Assembly: GCF_051020985.1 (NCBI RefSeq)
Contig: NC_135010.1
Coordinates: forward strand, 1,672,001-1,736,000
Origin: Nomia melanderi
Taxonomy: Eukaryota > Arthropoda > Insecta > Hymenoptera > Halictidae
Direction of reading: 5' to 3'
Length of the DNA stretch: 64,000 nt
The notes beneath the pieces were generated by a model. That model saw only the letters and a program-made list of their open reading frames with translations. It was not told where the DNA came from and made no database searches. The first letter of the stretch is position 1. Every line of letters begins with the position of its first letter. Shown here piece by piece: positions 1-11,259 of this stretch. The translations under genes were made by a program, and so were the position numbers.

Positions 1-256
1 TCTCAAAAATTTACTGGCACTACATTTGACAAGATAAGGATTGACAAGATAATTGACAATCACTGCAATTAAAATTTTCTTCGTTGCACTATATCGATTT
101 TCTGCCTTTGTCAGTCTACGCTCGAATTAATTCCTGGAAACAAATAGCTTCTACCCGTTTTCCCGCTCGGTTAAATTCCACTGCTGGGGCCCAAACTTGT
201 AGAATTTAAGCGAACATTACTGTAAAGTCATCAGATTTTTTCGATTCAACGTTTAT
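1..256. other. Unassigned AT-rich sequence
   Basis: I see no gene, repeat copy or structured element in this stretch. Confidence 0.5.
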
Positions 257-260
257 TTAA

Positions 261-479
261 CACTAAAATTACAGAGCAGTTGAATGGATTTTTCGAAATT
301 TCTCTATAGAAACTCTAAGAGTGCATCTATCGAGACTTTAATTGATTTATAATTCAGTTTGCGTATTCCTAAATCAATTTCTTTAACAATTTCTCAGAGA
401 AACATTTGTTGTCTTTTTAATAATTATAAAAAGAAGACATCAGGAATCAGTCATTTTGAGCCGTCCGATAGTTTTAGTG
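261..479. mobile_element. TTAA MITE, family A copy 1
   Basis: A 219-bp element starts CACTAAAATTAC right after TTAA (257-260) and ends GTTTTAGTG; the right flank is TCTA, a decayed TTAA. The interior matches four other copies (9447, 49986, 58825, 62328), sharing an AAATCAATTTCTTTAACAAT-type core and a CTCATTTTGAC-type subterminal block. There is no coding capacity. TTAA flanks point to piggyBac-type mobilisation; the family name is local to this annotation. Confidence 0.8.
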
Positions 480-483
480 TCTA

Positions 484-1227
484 GAATATTCTCTGTTGTC
501 AACATCACGAAAAAATGTTACCTCGAAACATGTAGTTAGTATACGAAGTTATAACGCATTATAAATCACTGTATATTCTACACCATCGTCGATGGTTGTT
601 CACTGGAACCTAGTTTACCATACGCCCGCCTACCGTTTGGTTCTACGTTTATATTAGCGATGAATAATTCTGCATGTTTAAAGGATAATCTACGAGAATA
701 ATGATTTACTGCGATATACGGACCCACAAAGAGGTATCATGCTGCTTCACTATTGGCAGTTACATTGTTGTATTTTGCATAATGATATGAACGCTGGAAA
801 GTTATGATCACCGTTGCAGTTATGGATCGAGTGACTCGACACTCTGTTGCATGTATAAATCATGAACGTAAATGCCTTTGCGAAACAATTGTTGTTATCG
901 AAATGTATGAACTATCCCCTGAAATAAAACGCAGTTATTACTTTGACGGCCGATATCAAATGAAATATGTTACTCCTTGATGCCATTATTTTATGGGCTA
1001 GTTTTATTACGTCACGTTCGCTTGAAATTATATTTTATGCTATCCACTCTTCGCATCAGGCGTCGAACATAATACTCGAAGAAGTAATGCTCTTTTGAAG
1101 AAAAAAAGGTAAATAATTATGGATAACTCAACAGAACCATGAGAAGAAAGTTACCTTCATTGAAGGTAATTTTTTATTTATTTTAACGTAACATCCAATA
1201 TCAGACTTGAAAAATTCTCCTCTATTT
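484..1227. other. Unassigned, with a small perfect palindrome
   Basis: No gene is seen. A short hairpin, TTACCTTCA-T-TGAAGGTAA, lies at 1152-1170 followed by a T-run. In a eukaryote this is not evidence for a terminator; it may be part of a decayed repeat. Confidence 0.4.
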
Positions 1228-1378
1228 TTGACGGAAAATTGAAGTGTCTATTATTCTTAGTTTTCATGTAATACTTGTTTCTGTCAAAAAATCGACGGGT
1301 TTTACAAAAATCCATGTTTTTCGAAAACTGAGGGTGATCCAGCAATTTGGTTTTCGGATTCGTATTTAGGATAAGGTT
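1228..1378. repeat. Partial copy of long-TIR element U (one arm)
   Basis: This segment matches the right arm of the element at 20906-21679. It shares AGTTTTCATGTAATACTTG, a block of C-terminated A-runs, and CAGCAATTTGG-TTTTCGGATTCGTATTTAGG. Only one arm is present, so it is a truncated or solo arm. Confidence 0.75.
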
Positions 1379-3650
1379 AATAATTAATTATTTTAATAAG
1401 ACAGTGTTACTAATTAATTTAATATGATTATATAACATCTCATGGATAATGAAAAATTAATGAAATATACTTAAATACAGGTAACATATAATTATATATT
1501 TTACTATACTTTATAAATAAATTTACTATTGACAGAACGTTTATTGAATTATTCGTAATTCTTTCAGATTTTATTTCTAAAGAGAGTGGTTGAAAGTATA
1601 TTTAATAACTGCCTCAAACTAATATCTAACATTCGAAAGTATAGGAAACGAACTTTTTGTTTTTAATAAATTTTGTGTACTCTATTAAAAATAAATAGAC
1701 AAATCGTAAACAATATCGAATAGAAGATTAAAAAATTAACATGTTCGTACATGAACAGTAAACTTGAAAACCACAATTCTTTACACTGATACACGATCAT
1801 TTTATGCATTGATATCGTATGATTTACTGGCTGATACTATATATGCAACATTAATATAATAAAAAATTATTTTTTCAGATACATTAAATAATATAACAAA
1901 ATTAATTCGATTTAACGTTATCTTTTCATTTACATCAAGAAAGAAACAGTTTAACAATACTTGGCTACATAAATCACGATTCGTAATCATTTAAGACTCG
2001 TCAGTGGCAGCTGGAAAATTTCATTCACGATCTTTTACGTGGTTTTAAAAGACGCCTTCAATGCGGGAAGAGAGATCGTTTCAAAGATTGTCTAGTTGAG
2101 AATGCTGTAGACGCACATTCTGATCATTTCTCAACAGAAATACGCACCGTGGTTTTATGTTCTGTACACGGGTTTAATTAACTCGGTTAAATGAGTTCGC
2201 CGAGATGTACATGTTGCATGCATGCAGGAAAACTTCGTAAAGAAACTCAGCAGAGCTTGCTCCTTCATTGAAATTAATTTCAGTGAGCTCATAATAAAGA
2301 AGTTAGGAAATTATCGGATGGTGATTTTACTTGAAAGTAAAATTTCTCTTTTTATCTCGTATTGGATTTGTGATAAGACATTTCTTTATATTGTTGCTGT
2401 ATAATACCTTGTTTGCTAATACATCATTTACACAGACGCAAATAAAATTTGAGTTAGAGTTAACTACTTGTTCACTTGAAATAAAAATAACAAGTAGGCA
2501 ATGAAAGGAAATAGTTATTTTACCAAAAATAGAAAATACAATTAAATTATAATTTACATATTAATGTAATATAGACATATTATTTCTAAGTAACTTACGA
2601 GACGAATATTTGCTTATTTCAAAGAAGAAGAAATACTAACTTCTTATAAATAATCCATGTATGAATTTATAGCTAAACGTCAAAAGATAGACACTTTCAA
2701 TAAAAGTACACACTGTACATTTCTCGCACGATAGCGAAACCAGTTCAATTTATTTGCTGAAAGAGAATGTGTATACCATGTTTCGAATAATCAAATAATT
2801 TCTTGCTAAACATATTTTTGTCTGTGTAAAAATAAATAGAAATAAATTATAAATAAAATAAATTTTGTTTTAATAATCCTTCTAAAAATCCTACAATATA
2901 TGTATATATATATACTGTTTTCCAAAATTACGACTCCACTTTATATTTTGCAATATTTGTAATTTTACGATAGAACTGTTAATCATTTCTTTGTAAGATG
3001 GCAAGAGGTACAAGAAATAATTACTGATTCTTTGAAAAATGCTACCTCCTAATTAAGAAAATAATGACTTTTATTGTAATTGATTACTAATTACATTTTC
3101 TTATATCGATATACACCATTCTATAACTGGAAACTACAGATTTAAAATAATTAATAATTAATTTTTCACATGGTATTTACTGTTGAAATTATTTTTGTAA
3201 TACTATTTCTTTTGTGTTTCTTTTGTGTTTTTATCATCATTAGAGACTTGCAAAAAAATAGTTCAATGTATAATTTTATACACTGTAAGTATTAGATTAA
3301 TATGCTATACAGTAACATTCATTAGAGACAATTTTTTTAAAATTTCTACAGAGATTTCATTTATCTTAAACTTATACGTTTAACATTGTTATATCGAACA
3401 TTGAAAAAAACGTCAAGAAAAATGTTTAAAAGAAATAATGACAACTTTATTTATTACAATAAAAATTATACAAGTTATACATTGATGCACCTGCGTCTAT
3501 CACGATCGCCAACGTGGAGAAATTTCAAAGCAGAGCAGTATCTACGAATTTTTATTTACCTTCGCATTGGTATTCGACTTACAGTGGAAGACAGGAACGG
3601 GCTAATTATAGAAGTCCAGTGTCAGGTTAATTATATCTCAGTACATTATT
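1379..3650. other. Unassigned AT-rich stretch
   Basis: There is no supported gene. Open frames at 1802-1990 (minus), 2222-2404 (plus) and 3386-3691 (plus) are short, AT-biased and without recognisable domains. Confidence 0.4.
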
Positions 3651-3706
3651 ATGCAGGGTGTTGGTGTCCATTCTTGATCCGCCCCTGGTAGCTCAATGGT
3701 CTAGGG

Positions 3707-4835
3707 TAGTGATGGGATCAGGTTCAAAACGTACTCGCATACGTAAGTACATTAGCGAAATCAGCATCCATTTACGTATCATTGAATATGATTTGTGATT
3801 ACAAAATAAATTATTTACTTTACGTAGATAATTATAAAGTACTCTGCATCTGCAAATTTCTATTTGTTAACACTGAAAGCACCAAGTACTAAAATACGTT
3901 TATTAAAACTTCAAATGACTTTTCTTGTTTAATCTATGTAATATACAGTATTTACTGTAATATATGTTTACAGATGTAGTATCTGTTCAGTTACTTAAAA
4001 AATCATTTCCACTTAACATATTTAGCATCATAATCTTTTGCAGTTAAGTGTAACACTCGAAATTTTGTGACGAATGCACTTACACCTCGATTTACGCGGT
4101 ACCTTCTTATGCGGTAAATTAGATCATTATTTACACGGTAGTTTTTATGCGCGATCTTAATTTACGCGATCTGAATTTCATAACACCGAATAATATGTGC
4201 TTTTGTTTCGTGAAATGTCATTATTATTATTCCTTTTCTTTGGTCATGTGAAACAAATATGTATTTCTAAAACTTATATTAGTTTCTCTTCCTAATGTGC
4301 TGTTTCCTTTTGTACCGACAGACTCTGTTTACGCGATTTTCATTCGCGTAAAATGGATTTTCGCATAAATCGAGGATCAGATGTATCTCACTCTTTATAC
4401 GGATTTTGTAACGACGAGTAACCTCGTTACTTTCATTTGACAAATTAATACAAATATTTAAACAACGTTAAACCTGTGTTAAAGTTAAACCACCTAACCT
4501 GTATACCGCCCGTTGCACCAGAGTTGGCACTCGAGACGGCATAAAGGCAAGAGGGATTGTCGCTACGAGTTTTCTTTGTAGTTTTGATTGATCGCGTGTC
4601 ATCGTATTGATGAATAGCAAATTAATATTGCAAGTAAAATTAGAAAAGATGAAAAGTGAGCAATGAGACCAAAGTGCCAAATCTGATGCAACGGACGGTA
4701 CGTACGTCTAGTATCCTAGTGATATTGTAAATAGAAGTCTAACGTACTGCGACACAATTATTCTAGAAATGAAATCATTTTACCTCGCAATTCTGAAATA
4801 GTTGCATATTCGCGATATATTTAGACCCATCACTA
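3707..4835. mobile_element. hAT-type non-autonomous element with 8-bp target duplication
   Basis: The element starts TAGTGATGGG (3707-3716) and ends with its exact inverse CCCATCACTA (4826-4835). It is flanked by GTCTAGGG (3699-3706) and GTCTAGAC (4836-4843), an 8-bp duplication with 6 of 8 bases kept. The right copy fits the hAT consensus target nTnTAGAn, and a (C/T)AGNGNTGGG-like terminus is typical of hAT elements. At about 1.13 kb it carries no transposase frame, so it is non-autonomous. It has a second palindromic element (4072-4384) inside it. Confidence 0.8.
4072..4384. mobile_element. Palindromic MITE family I copy 2, nested in the hAT element
   Basis: Inverted arms read CTCGATTTACGCGG on the left and, inverted, CTCGATTTATGCG on the right. 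Recurrent GCGTAA/TTTACGCG motifs lie between them. The second copy, at 29447-29810, shares the same motif order in reverse orientation. The TACA...TGTA ends and TA flank suggest a Tc1/mariner or pogo-type MITE. Boundaries are good to within about 10 bp. Confidence 0.65.
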
Positions 4836-5165
4836 GTCTAGACTACACGGTAAGCTATTCTGTACAGGACAGTGCTGTATAGTCTACGTAATACGCTATA
4901 TAAAACCCCCGTAAAGAAAGACTACGGTTTCTTCCCTCTCTACGTGCCGTGAACTACTATCTTGAAAGGCTACCAAGGGTGAGACAGCCGCAACTTTACC
5001 GTCTTTTAGTTTGCGTTTACACGCGGTGTCTCGAAAGGCTTAGGCCGGAATTCGGCTGTCGCTGGAGAACTATTTTATCTACCTAAAGAAATATAAATGG
5101 GCCACAAGATCGGACCTGGTAAAATTAAGTGTATACAGAGTGTCTTGTAGAATGTAAGAATAAAA

Positions 5166-7561
5166 AAGTAATTCGAAGGAATTATGTACATTGATATTTA
5201 TTTTGCCTAATTTTTCTCTTTTCGAATCACTGTTGTTACCGCATGAAATTAATATTATAATATTAAATTAATATTATATAATATTGTGCAGCTAATGTTA
5301 TTTTACTTTTTTTAAATTGTTGTTTGTAATTGTTGCAGATTAAGTTTTGTATCCTTTGAGTATAAAAATTAATGGAATAGTACAATGTTACTCATCAATA
5401 TTTAAATATGTGTCTATCGTAAACTAAATGAGAAAAATAAATATAAAATCAATAAAAACTTATGATGATTTCGAATGTTTTTGATGAAATTCGTAAATGT
5501 AAAATAAATGTCATTTTAAATGTTTTTATGAACGACGGAAATTTGTCGAATTTAATCGTATGACGTTGGCACGTCATTTTACATTGTTTGTTACAATAAT
5601 TTATTATACATAAAATAAAAATTTGAAGACAAACATTTGAAAAATGATTAATGTTTATCTTTTCACTATAATTTTCTGTTGACATGAAGTGAAATTATAT
5701 TTATGTATTACTATTATTTAATATATCTTTTTTTAAATATGTAACACAAGTATGTCATCAAAATGAAACCAAGAAAATTTTGTTTGACTTTATCGAAAAA
5801 TGACTAGTAAACATAACCAAAGCGTAACATAAAAAAGTATTAAAAAAAATGTTCAATAAATGTTTTATGGCATATATATTATGATACTTGTACAAATATT
5901 TAGTAAAATATTAAGTCTTATTAATGTTTTAATAAACACATTTATTGTTCTCACTTTGAGAGCTAACAGAATAATTCTATTACTTCTAATATCTATTTCT
6001 GATTTTTATTTTTTTTTAAGCACATAAGAAACAAAAAGAAATTTGAAGTTCAAGGAAACAATTCAACACTGAAGAGTACCGAGTATTTATTTAAAATTAT
6101 AATAAACTTATTTAAATTTATTCTGATGCCTGCACATTATCGGAATTTCAAAAAACAATTGAAGCTACATATAAATTATATATCAGATTAAATTTACTCT
6201 ATAAGAATAAAACAAACGTCAAAAAAGTGTCAATTCAAATATGTACTTCACTGAAGAAATCTACATTATCAGCGTTTCTACCAAAGATCGTTTTGTTCTC
6301 CATTGAATAACAAGTAACGCACCCAGACGGAGTTCTTGGGAACTACAGATTCTCTTATCTTATGAAGAACATTCGTGAAGCGTCCTTATCTGATTTTAAT
6401 GAAACTGTAATGAACTTAATGTTTACATCGACGTTTTCTCTACTGAAATATAACCTTCGGTTAAAAAGTCTTTCTTTCTTAAATATTATGTAGCAAAATA
6501 TTACGATGGTAAAACGATATGATTATTTTCGTAAATTTTCTGTATTTTTGTAAAATTATATTAATATTTCTTATTTCTTTGAAATTTTGTTGCACAAATC
6601 ACTTTATACATCAATTTACATTTTAAATATAACATATTTTATTTTCAAGTTATATGGCTGTATGGACTTCGCAACTTTATAGGGTAGCTTTGAAACTGAA
6701 ACTTGAGCCACCACCGCTAAACAAATATCTACAGGGTGCTCTCTATTTTTCGCTGCTCTAAAATCGAAGGATGACATAACACGAATATTCGCTAATTTAT
6801 AGTATTTTTCAAAAAATAATAACTTTTAAGTGAAAATATATAAGTTTATGCTACTCTTACAAATTGCAAATTATATATCACTTTTATTGAAGATATTCCA
6901 TATCGCTATTATTTTAACAGTTTTCAAACTGAAAGTATGCATTATAAATGTTTCATATAAAAAATTGTGAATTATTTAAAAGATATTATTATAAAACTTT
7001 TTTCAGTTTAAGATTTAATAATTCATAAAGATTCAATAACTAAGAATTGAATGTTTAACCCTATTTTACTTATCCACTGCACTTGCCATTTCTGCTTCTT
7101 AATTCTCAACCATTTTTCAAAACGTCTTACCGTTCGTTATGCATAAAACATGATGGAAAAAAGTATAATTACTGTGTAATTACAATAATTTACGTGCAGT
7201 GATGTTAACATCTAAAGATAAGTCGGTGGTATCTTCGTTTCCTTTCATTAACTATTATAATTATGTTAACAATGTATTTAACTGTTGACATTTCAGCTTA
7301 TATAACACTTTGCTTTTAATATGCTGGATCAATCGCTTCTAGTAAAGGTAAAATTTACTTATATTCGAAATGAAACTACCAAAATGAAATAAATTCTCAT
7401 TATCCATAAACTACTTATCTGAAATTGAAAAATATTTTGTCGCAATGTTTACTTGATTTTCAGTTTAAGAGAAAAATTTTCAAATTCAACGTATACTATC
7501 ACATCGTTTTTCTTTACTTTTAGTTTTGTGGAGTTAATCAATTTAATTATCTGGTTCATTC
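5166..7561. other. Unassigned AT-rich stretch
   Basis: No gene is supported. The minus-strand frame at 5449-5685 (78 codons) is AT-biased with no recognisable motif. Confidence 0.4.
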
Positions 7562-7565
7562 TTAA

Positions 7566-7792
7566 CTTGTTAACTGTGGAATTTAGTTGAAAAAATCTTT
7601 CATTTTGCGCACAATGAAATTAAAAAATGAAATGTGTACTCGTAAAACGCAGAGCAAATGCATCTAGGATATATTTTAATGAAAAACCAAAGCAAAATGA
7701 AGAAGAATTACATGTTTATCTGAAAAAATAAATAATTCATCGTTAAAAGAGTATCATTTCAAGCTCTAAGATGACAAACGCAGTTTAACTGG
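7566..7792. mobile_element. TTAA MITE, family G copy 2
   Basis: TTAA at 7562-7565 is followed by CTTGTTAACTGTGG. The right end is GCAGTTTAACTGG followed by TTAC, a decayed TTAA. The interior (CACAATGAAAT, GTGTACTCGT, AATGCA, TTACATGTTTATCTGAAAAA) is shared with copies at 18340, 20566, 22106, 30840 and 44915. It is non-coding and about 227 bp. Confidence 0.8.
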
Positions 7793-7869
7793 TTACATTA
7801 AAAATTTAATTTGTCGTTCGACCGGAAAAAATTGAAAAATATATGTACGAAGAAAATGAAAAAAGGCTA

Positions 7870-8320
7870 ACGTCTATTCAGATCTCCGTAGAACGGCAAA
7901 CCAGCAGAGCGAAGTGAAGTGACATGGTTCCTTATTGACACTAGCGTATCGATCCTCTTCCTGACAAATAACGCCTTCGTTTCGCAAATAACATGCAGCT
8001 GAAGCATACGAGTATATCACAGGAACAGTTGCTACCCATGGGCAATACACGTGTCGCACATAGGTAATCGTTAAGGTTGTCCGTTTATTGACAGATAAAG
8101 GTAATTGGTAATGCGACTAACATTGGCGTTCCTCGAAGATAACGATCCCTTCACTCGGATGATTCGATTCGATGTATACGAGGAACCTTGTACGTTGAAA
8201 TTTGTTTACGCTCGAACAGTTTTCGTTATGATCGTACGCTCGATTAATCATGGTTCATGTAAATGTAAAATACTTTACTGCTTACGAGAAACGGAAGTTG
8301 ACAAAATATTTGTTTCCCAG
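7870..8320. other. GC-elevated, apparently single-copy segment
   Basis: Base composition is clearly less AT-rich than the surroundings and no copy elsewhere in the window was noticed. Short frames exist on both strands (7874-8059 minus, 8105-8380 plus) but neither has a recognisable domain. It is a candidate regulatory or conserved non-coding segment, by inference from composition only. Confidence 0.3.
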
Positions 8321-8325
8321 ATTAA

Positions 8326-8350
8326 CACTAAAACTATTGTACAGGTCAAA
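8326..8350. repeat. Truncated 5' end of family D MITE
   Basis: TTAA (8322-8325) is followed by CACTAAAACTATTGTACAGG, the D-family left terminus, for about 25 bp. It is then interrupted by the TTAA of element Y. Confidence 0.55.
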
Positions 8351-8354
8351 TTAA

Positions 8355-8555
8355 CCCACTTGAGATTTTTTATGCTTTAACTATTTAAATTGAGAAGGCA
8401 TGTTTGAGAAAGATTTTTAATTAAATTAGTGTATTTGTGCAGATACAAGGCTAGAACACCATTGTATGTTATTGCTGTTTCTGACGAGTGTACTCGTCAT
8501 AATACAAAGCTCTGTCATTTCTTCATGAGTATACTCGTTAGAAACAGCTAAATGG
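8355..8555. mobile_element. TTAA-flanked MITE Y with internal hairpin
   Basis: It is flanked by TTAA at 8351-8354 and 8556-8559. The ends, CCCACTTGAG and (inverse) CCATTTAGCTG, are only weakly alike. The right half is an imperfect hairpin (8474-8548), with arms GCTGTTTCTGACGAGTGTAC and the inverse of GTATACTCGTTAGAAACAGC. It has no coding capacity. Confidence 0.5.
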
Positions 8556-8559
8556 TTAA

Positions 8560-9442
8560 AGACTGAATTATTTGGAATAAAATATGACTAATGCTAATCA
8601 ACTGATAATATTTTTCTGTAAATGAATCACCCTACACTGGCTTGAACGAATAAATCTACAATTTAATCATGTACGTGATATTTTTTATGTATATTCAATT
8701 TTATATAAGTGGTACACTTAATAATTAGATTTAAGATCATTTTTTTCTTTAGATGCATACTTCATTCAATTTTCAAATAAAAAAATGACGAAAATAATCG
8801 TTTTATATAAAACTATGTACCTATTCTTTAATGTACATGGATATTTTTTTCATCGTTTAAAAAGTAAAAATGATTCAGGTAAAAGGTAAAATTCGTTGTA
8901 AAACATTTTAAACTTTTTAATTGGGTTTAATTACAGCAGAGTTTTTCACCAATTGAGATTAATTTAAAAAGGCGATTCGAAAGTTCACATACTTTCAAGT
9001 GCAGTATGCATTTTCTCCTAGTCTAATAAAAGTTGAAAAATATAATTCCATCAGCAGATTAAGAATATTCCTATAACGGAATAATAAGTGTATAGATGTA
9101 AAGTTTTACTTTCAATCAAATATAAGAAGTAAGGGAAACAAAAAATTGTTTAACTTAACAGATTGAGTAATAATGAAATTCATTTGTTGTCGTTAATTCT
9201 ATATATGAATGCGACAGATAAGATCTTGTAAATGTAAATATCTGTCAAAATTAGTTTTCGCAGATAATTTACATCAGTGGTGATTTTAATCTTTTTAATG
9301 TAGTGGAGACCTTGAAACCGTACGCTATCAAACCCTTCAAGGATTTAGTTAATACAGAACCTAATTTGCCTACGTCAAAAATAGCGAGAAGATTAAAATC
9401 TACTAGAAACGCTGTTCAATATGTGATCAAGACTCTAGCTCA
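8560..9442. other. Unassigned AT-rich stretch
   Basis: I see no gene or recognised repeat. Confidence 0.4.
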
Positions 9443-9446
9443 TTAA

Positions 9447-9664
9447 CGCTACCACTACCAGACGGGTCAAAATGACTCATTACTGATTTCTTATTTTTGC
9501 AATTATTAAAAAGATAACAGATATTTCTCTGAGAAATTGGTAAAGAAATTGATTTAGCAATACGCAAACTGAATCATAAATCAATTAAAGTCTCAATAGA
9601 TACACTCTTAGAGTTTCTACAGAGGAATTTCAAAAAATCAAATTAACTATCGGTAGTTTTAGTA
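9447..9664. mobile_element. TTAA MITE, family A copy 2
   Basis: It has intact TTAA on both sides (9443-9446, 9665-9668), left end CGCTACCACTACC and right end GTAGTTTTAGTA. It carries the same interior as the 261-479 copy in the opposite orientation. The right TTAA is also the left TTAA of the next element (D7), so the two elements abut on a single 4-bp site. Confidence 0.85.
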
Positions 9665-9668
9665 TTAA

Positions 9669-10132
9669 GACTACAACTACAGTACTCGTGAAAATAAGAG
9701 GTTACAATTTTTTTATTTAGCAATTATTGGTATCTTTACAGTGTCAAATATCTGAACTGATTTTAAAAATAAATGATTTCAATTGAATACTATAATTAAT
9801 ATATGAGTCGCTCAGAAGCCAATGCGATTAAGTCCATTTTTGATATTCTCCGATTTTTGTAAATTTTAATGGAACAAATAATATTCTTTTTAGGTATTAA
9901 AGAATTTACTCGTTACTTCGCTTTTTATAGGTCAGAAAGTCCTTCTATTTATAGCTTGAATATGTTGTATAATAATTTCAGAAGCCAAAACATTATTTTT
10001 CTCAATTTTTGTTTTCTGGACTTAATCGCACTGGCTTCTGAGCGTCTCATATGAAGAAACAGAAAGGAATCTATTGCTACCATTTTATAAGCATTCCACA
10101 TTAATGTTATTGAATGCTCGATGGTTCTAGTG
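9669..10132. mobile_element. TTAA MITE, family D copy 7, interrupted
   Basis: It is flanked by TTAA at 9665-9668 and 10133-10136. The right end, GATGGTTCTAGTG, matches the D-family terminus. The interior (TTTAGCAATTATTGGTATCTT, then CAATTGAATACTATAAT) aligns with the intact copy at 28420-28626. A second element (9805-10048) sits inside and doubles its length. Confidence 0.8.
9805..10048. mobile_element. 244-bp MITE with about 30-bp near-perfect TIRs, nested in D7
   Basis: The left terminus GAGTCGCTCAGAAGCCAATG and the inverted right terminus GAGACGCTCAGAAGCCAGTG pair over roughly 31 bases with few mismatches, out to TTAAGTCCA inside. ATAT is present on both sides (9801-9804, 10049-10052), a possible target duplication. 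Removing it restores the D-family sequence. No second copy was noticed in the window, and I do not know its superfamily. Confidence 0.8.
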
Positions 10133-10136
10133 TTAA

Positions 10137-11120
10137 AGAAAGCGTTGTTTGTATTTTCATTATTTTTACTCTTACAATAACATTTATATATACGTAATAA
10201 AAAAGTAATAATAAATATTTCTTCATAAAAATAAATATTCATCGTACAATATTCCTATATTAAAGAATTTAGAGAGAGGATCTGTACTTCTTGAACTATT
10301 TGTTATAATTAAATGTGGAGATCCTTTTACGAGTCTTTGATATAATCAAATGTCAAGATTGTAAAATTATAAACGTTCTGTGCAGGTTTCTTAAAAAAAT
10401 ATTATCAAATGTAGATATTCATGAATTACATCCTACATTGTAAGCACATTGATCAACCTTATTCAACTTAGAAAAGAATTGTAACAAGTAATCTAAAGTG
10501 TTAACACTTTTTTTAATACAAGTATTTACTTCACAAGAGTGAATTTTGTTTTTGACAGTTCTATTGCTATGGGACAGAAATTAACGATCCAAATCGCATG
10601 ATTATATCCATGTATCATCTCGTTCCTCTGTATAGTTTATATAATTTCATGGATTTCTTGTTGAAAATAGTATTTCCAATTATATGTCATACAAATTCTA
10701 TATAATTTACTATGTCGAATAAATAAATGTGGACCGATAATAAATAATAATAAACGTGTAGAAATTACTGTGTGGTGTCAGTTAACGTATCACTACTGAA
10801 AAAATATAATAAAACTGTAGAATGTTCAAGATGATCCTGGAGCACAAGTCGAAAGATACTTTACAAGGTACAACTTGTTTCAAAGAACAGTTCCTAACTT
10901 GGCTAATCCTAAAGGAATTGGATGCAGTAAGACTGGATTCTCCCTTGGTGGTATTGATTCAAAGATCGAAACTTCGATTTATTTGGTAACTGAAGTACTC
11001 GACAAAGCTTTTAAGCGTGCCTGGTTAATGCTGTTTGTCTTTTACTTTGAATCTAATTGGCCGTAGGACGGTTTCCGATAAGGAAAAGAAAGAAAAAATT
11101 TTTAGATGAAGTGGCAGTAA
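10137..11120. other. AT-rich stretch with a short coding-like frame
   Basis: It is mostly featureless. The plus frame at 10875-11066 (63 codons) is less AT-biased than its surroundings, with Gly/Lys/Glu/Asp rather than Phe/Tyr/Ile/Asn runs. It could be a decayed piece of a transposon protein, since a transposase remnant lies 200 bp downstream. No motif is recognisable. Confidence 0.3.

Positions 11121-11126
<6 letters not shown>

Positions 11127-11170
<44 letters not shown>
11127..11170. repeat. (AC)n microsatellite
   Basis: There are about 22 uninterrupted AC dinucleotides, preceded by an imperfect ACACAT start. Confidence 0.98.
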
Positions 11171-11172
<2 letters not shown>

Positions 11173-11259
11173 TTTAGAATTATGACGTGAAACATATTCG
11201 AAAAATTGTATAGGTTTACGTCTAATTTTCGCGCTACATCCGAATGTAATTATATAAAT

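Larger units (their letters stand above)
3658..5165 (+). promoter_or_regulatory. TATA-promoter-like sequence, possible solo LTR, split by a hAT element
   Basis: With the hAT insertion (3707-4843, including one target copy) removed, a compact GC-elevated unit remains. It has TGTTGGTGTCC near 3658, a TATATAAA box at 4898-4905, a C/T-rich stretch 25-60 bp downstream, and an AATAAA signal near 5158. This order (TATA, start region, polyadenylation signal within about 260 bp) resembles an LTR of an insect retrotransposon. No second LTR, primer-binding site, gag or pol is visible, and I could not find matching target duplications. A TAGCTCAATGG motif at 3689-3699 resembles a tRNA A-box, but no convincing B-box follows. 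The alternative is a cryptic Pol II promoter. Confidence 0.3.

Noticed and set aside
1152..1170. Terminator-like hairpin followed by T-run
   Set aside because: The window is eukaryotic; intrinsic terminators of this kind are not expected, and no gene ends here.
3681..3735. tRNA-like A-box and B-box words
   Set aside because: TAGCTCAATGG resembles an A-box, but the B-box-like GGTTCAAAAC lies inside the later hAT insertion. No acceptor or anticodon stems form, so it is not a tRNA gene.
9869..10242. Frames on both strands
   Set aside because: They lie in a nested MITE whose inverted ends generate mirrored frames.
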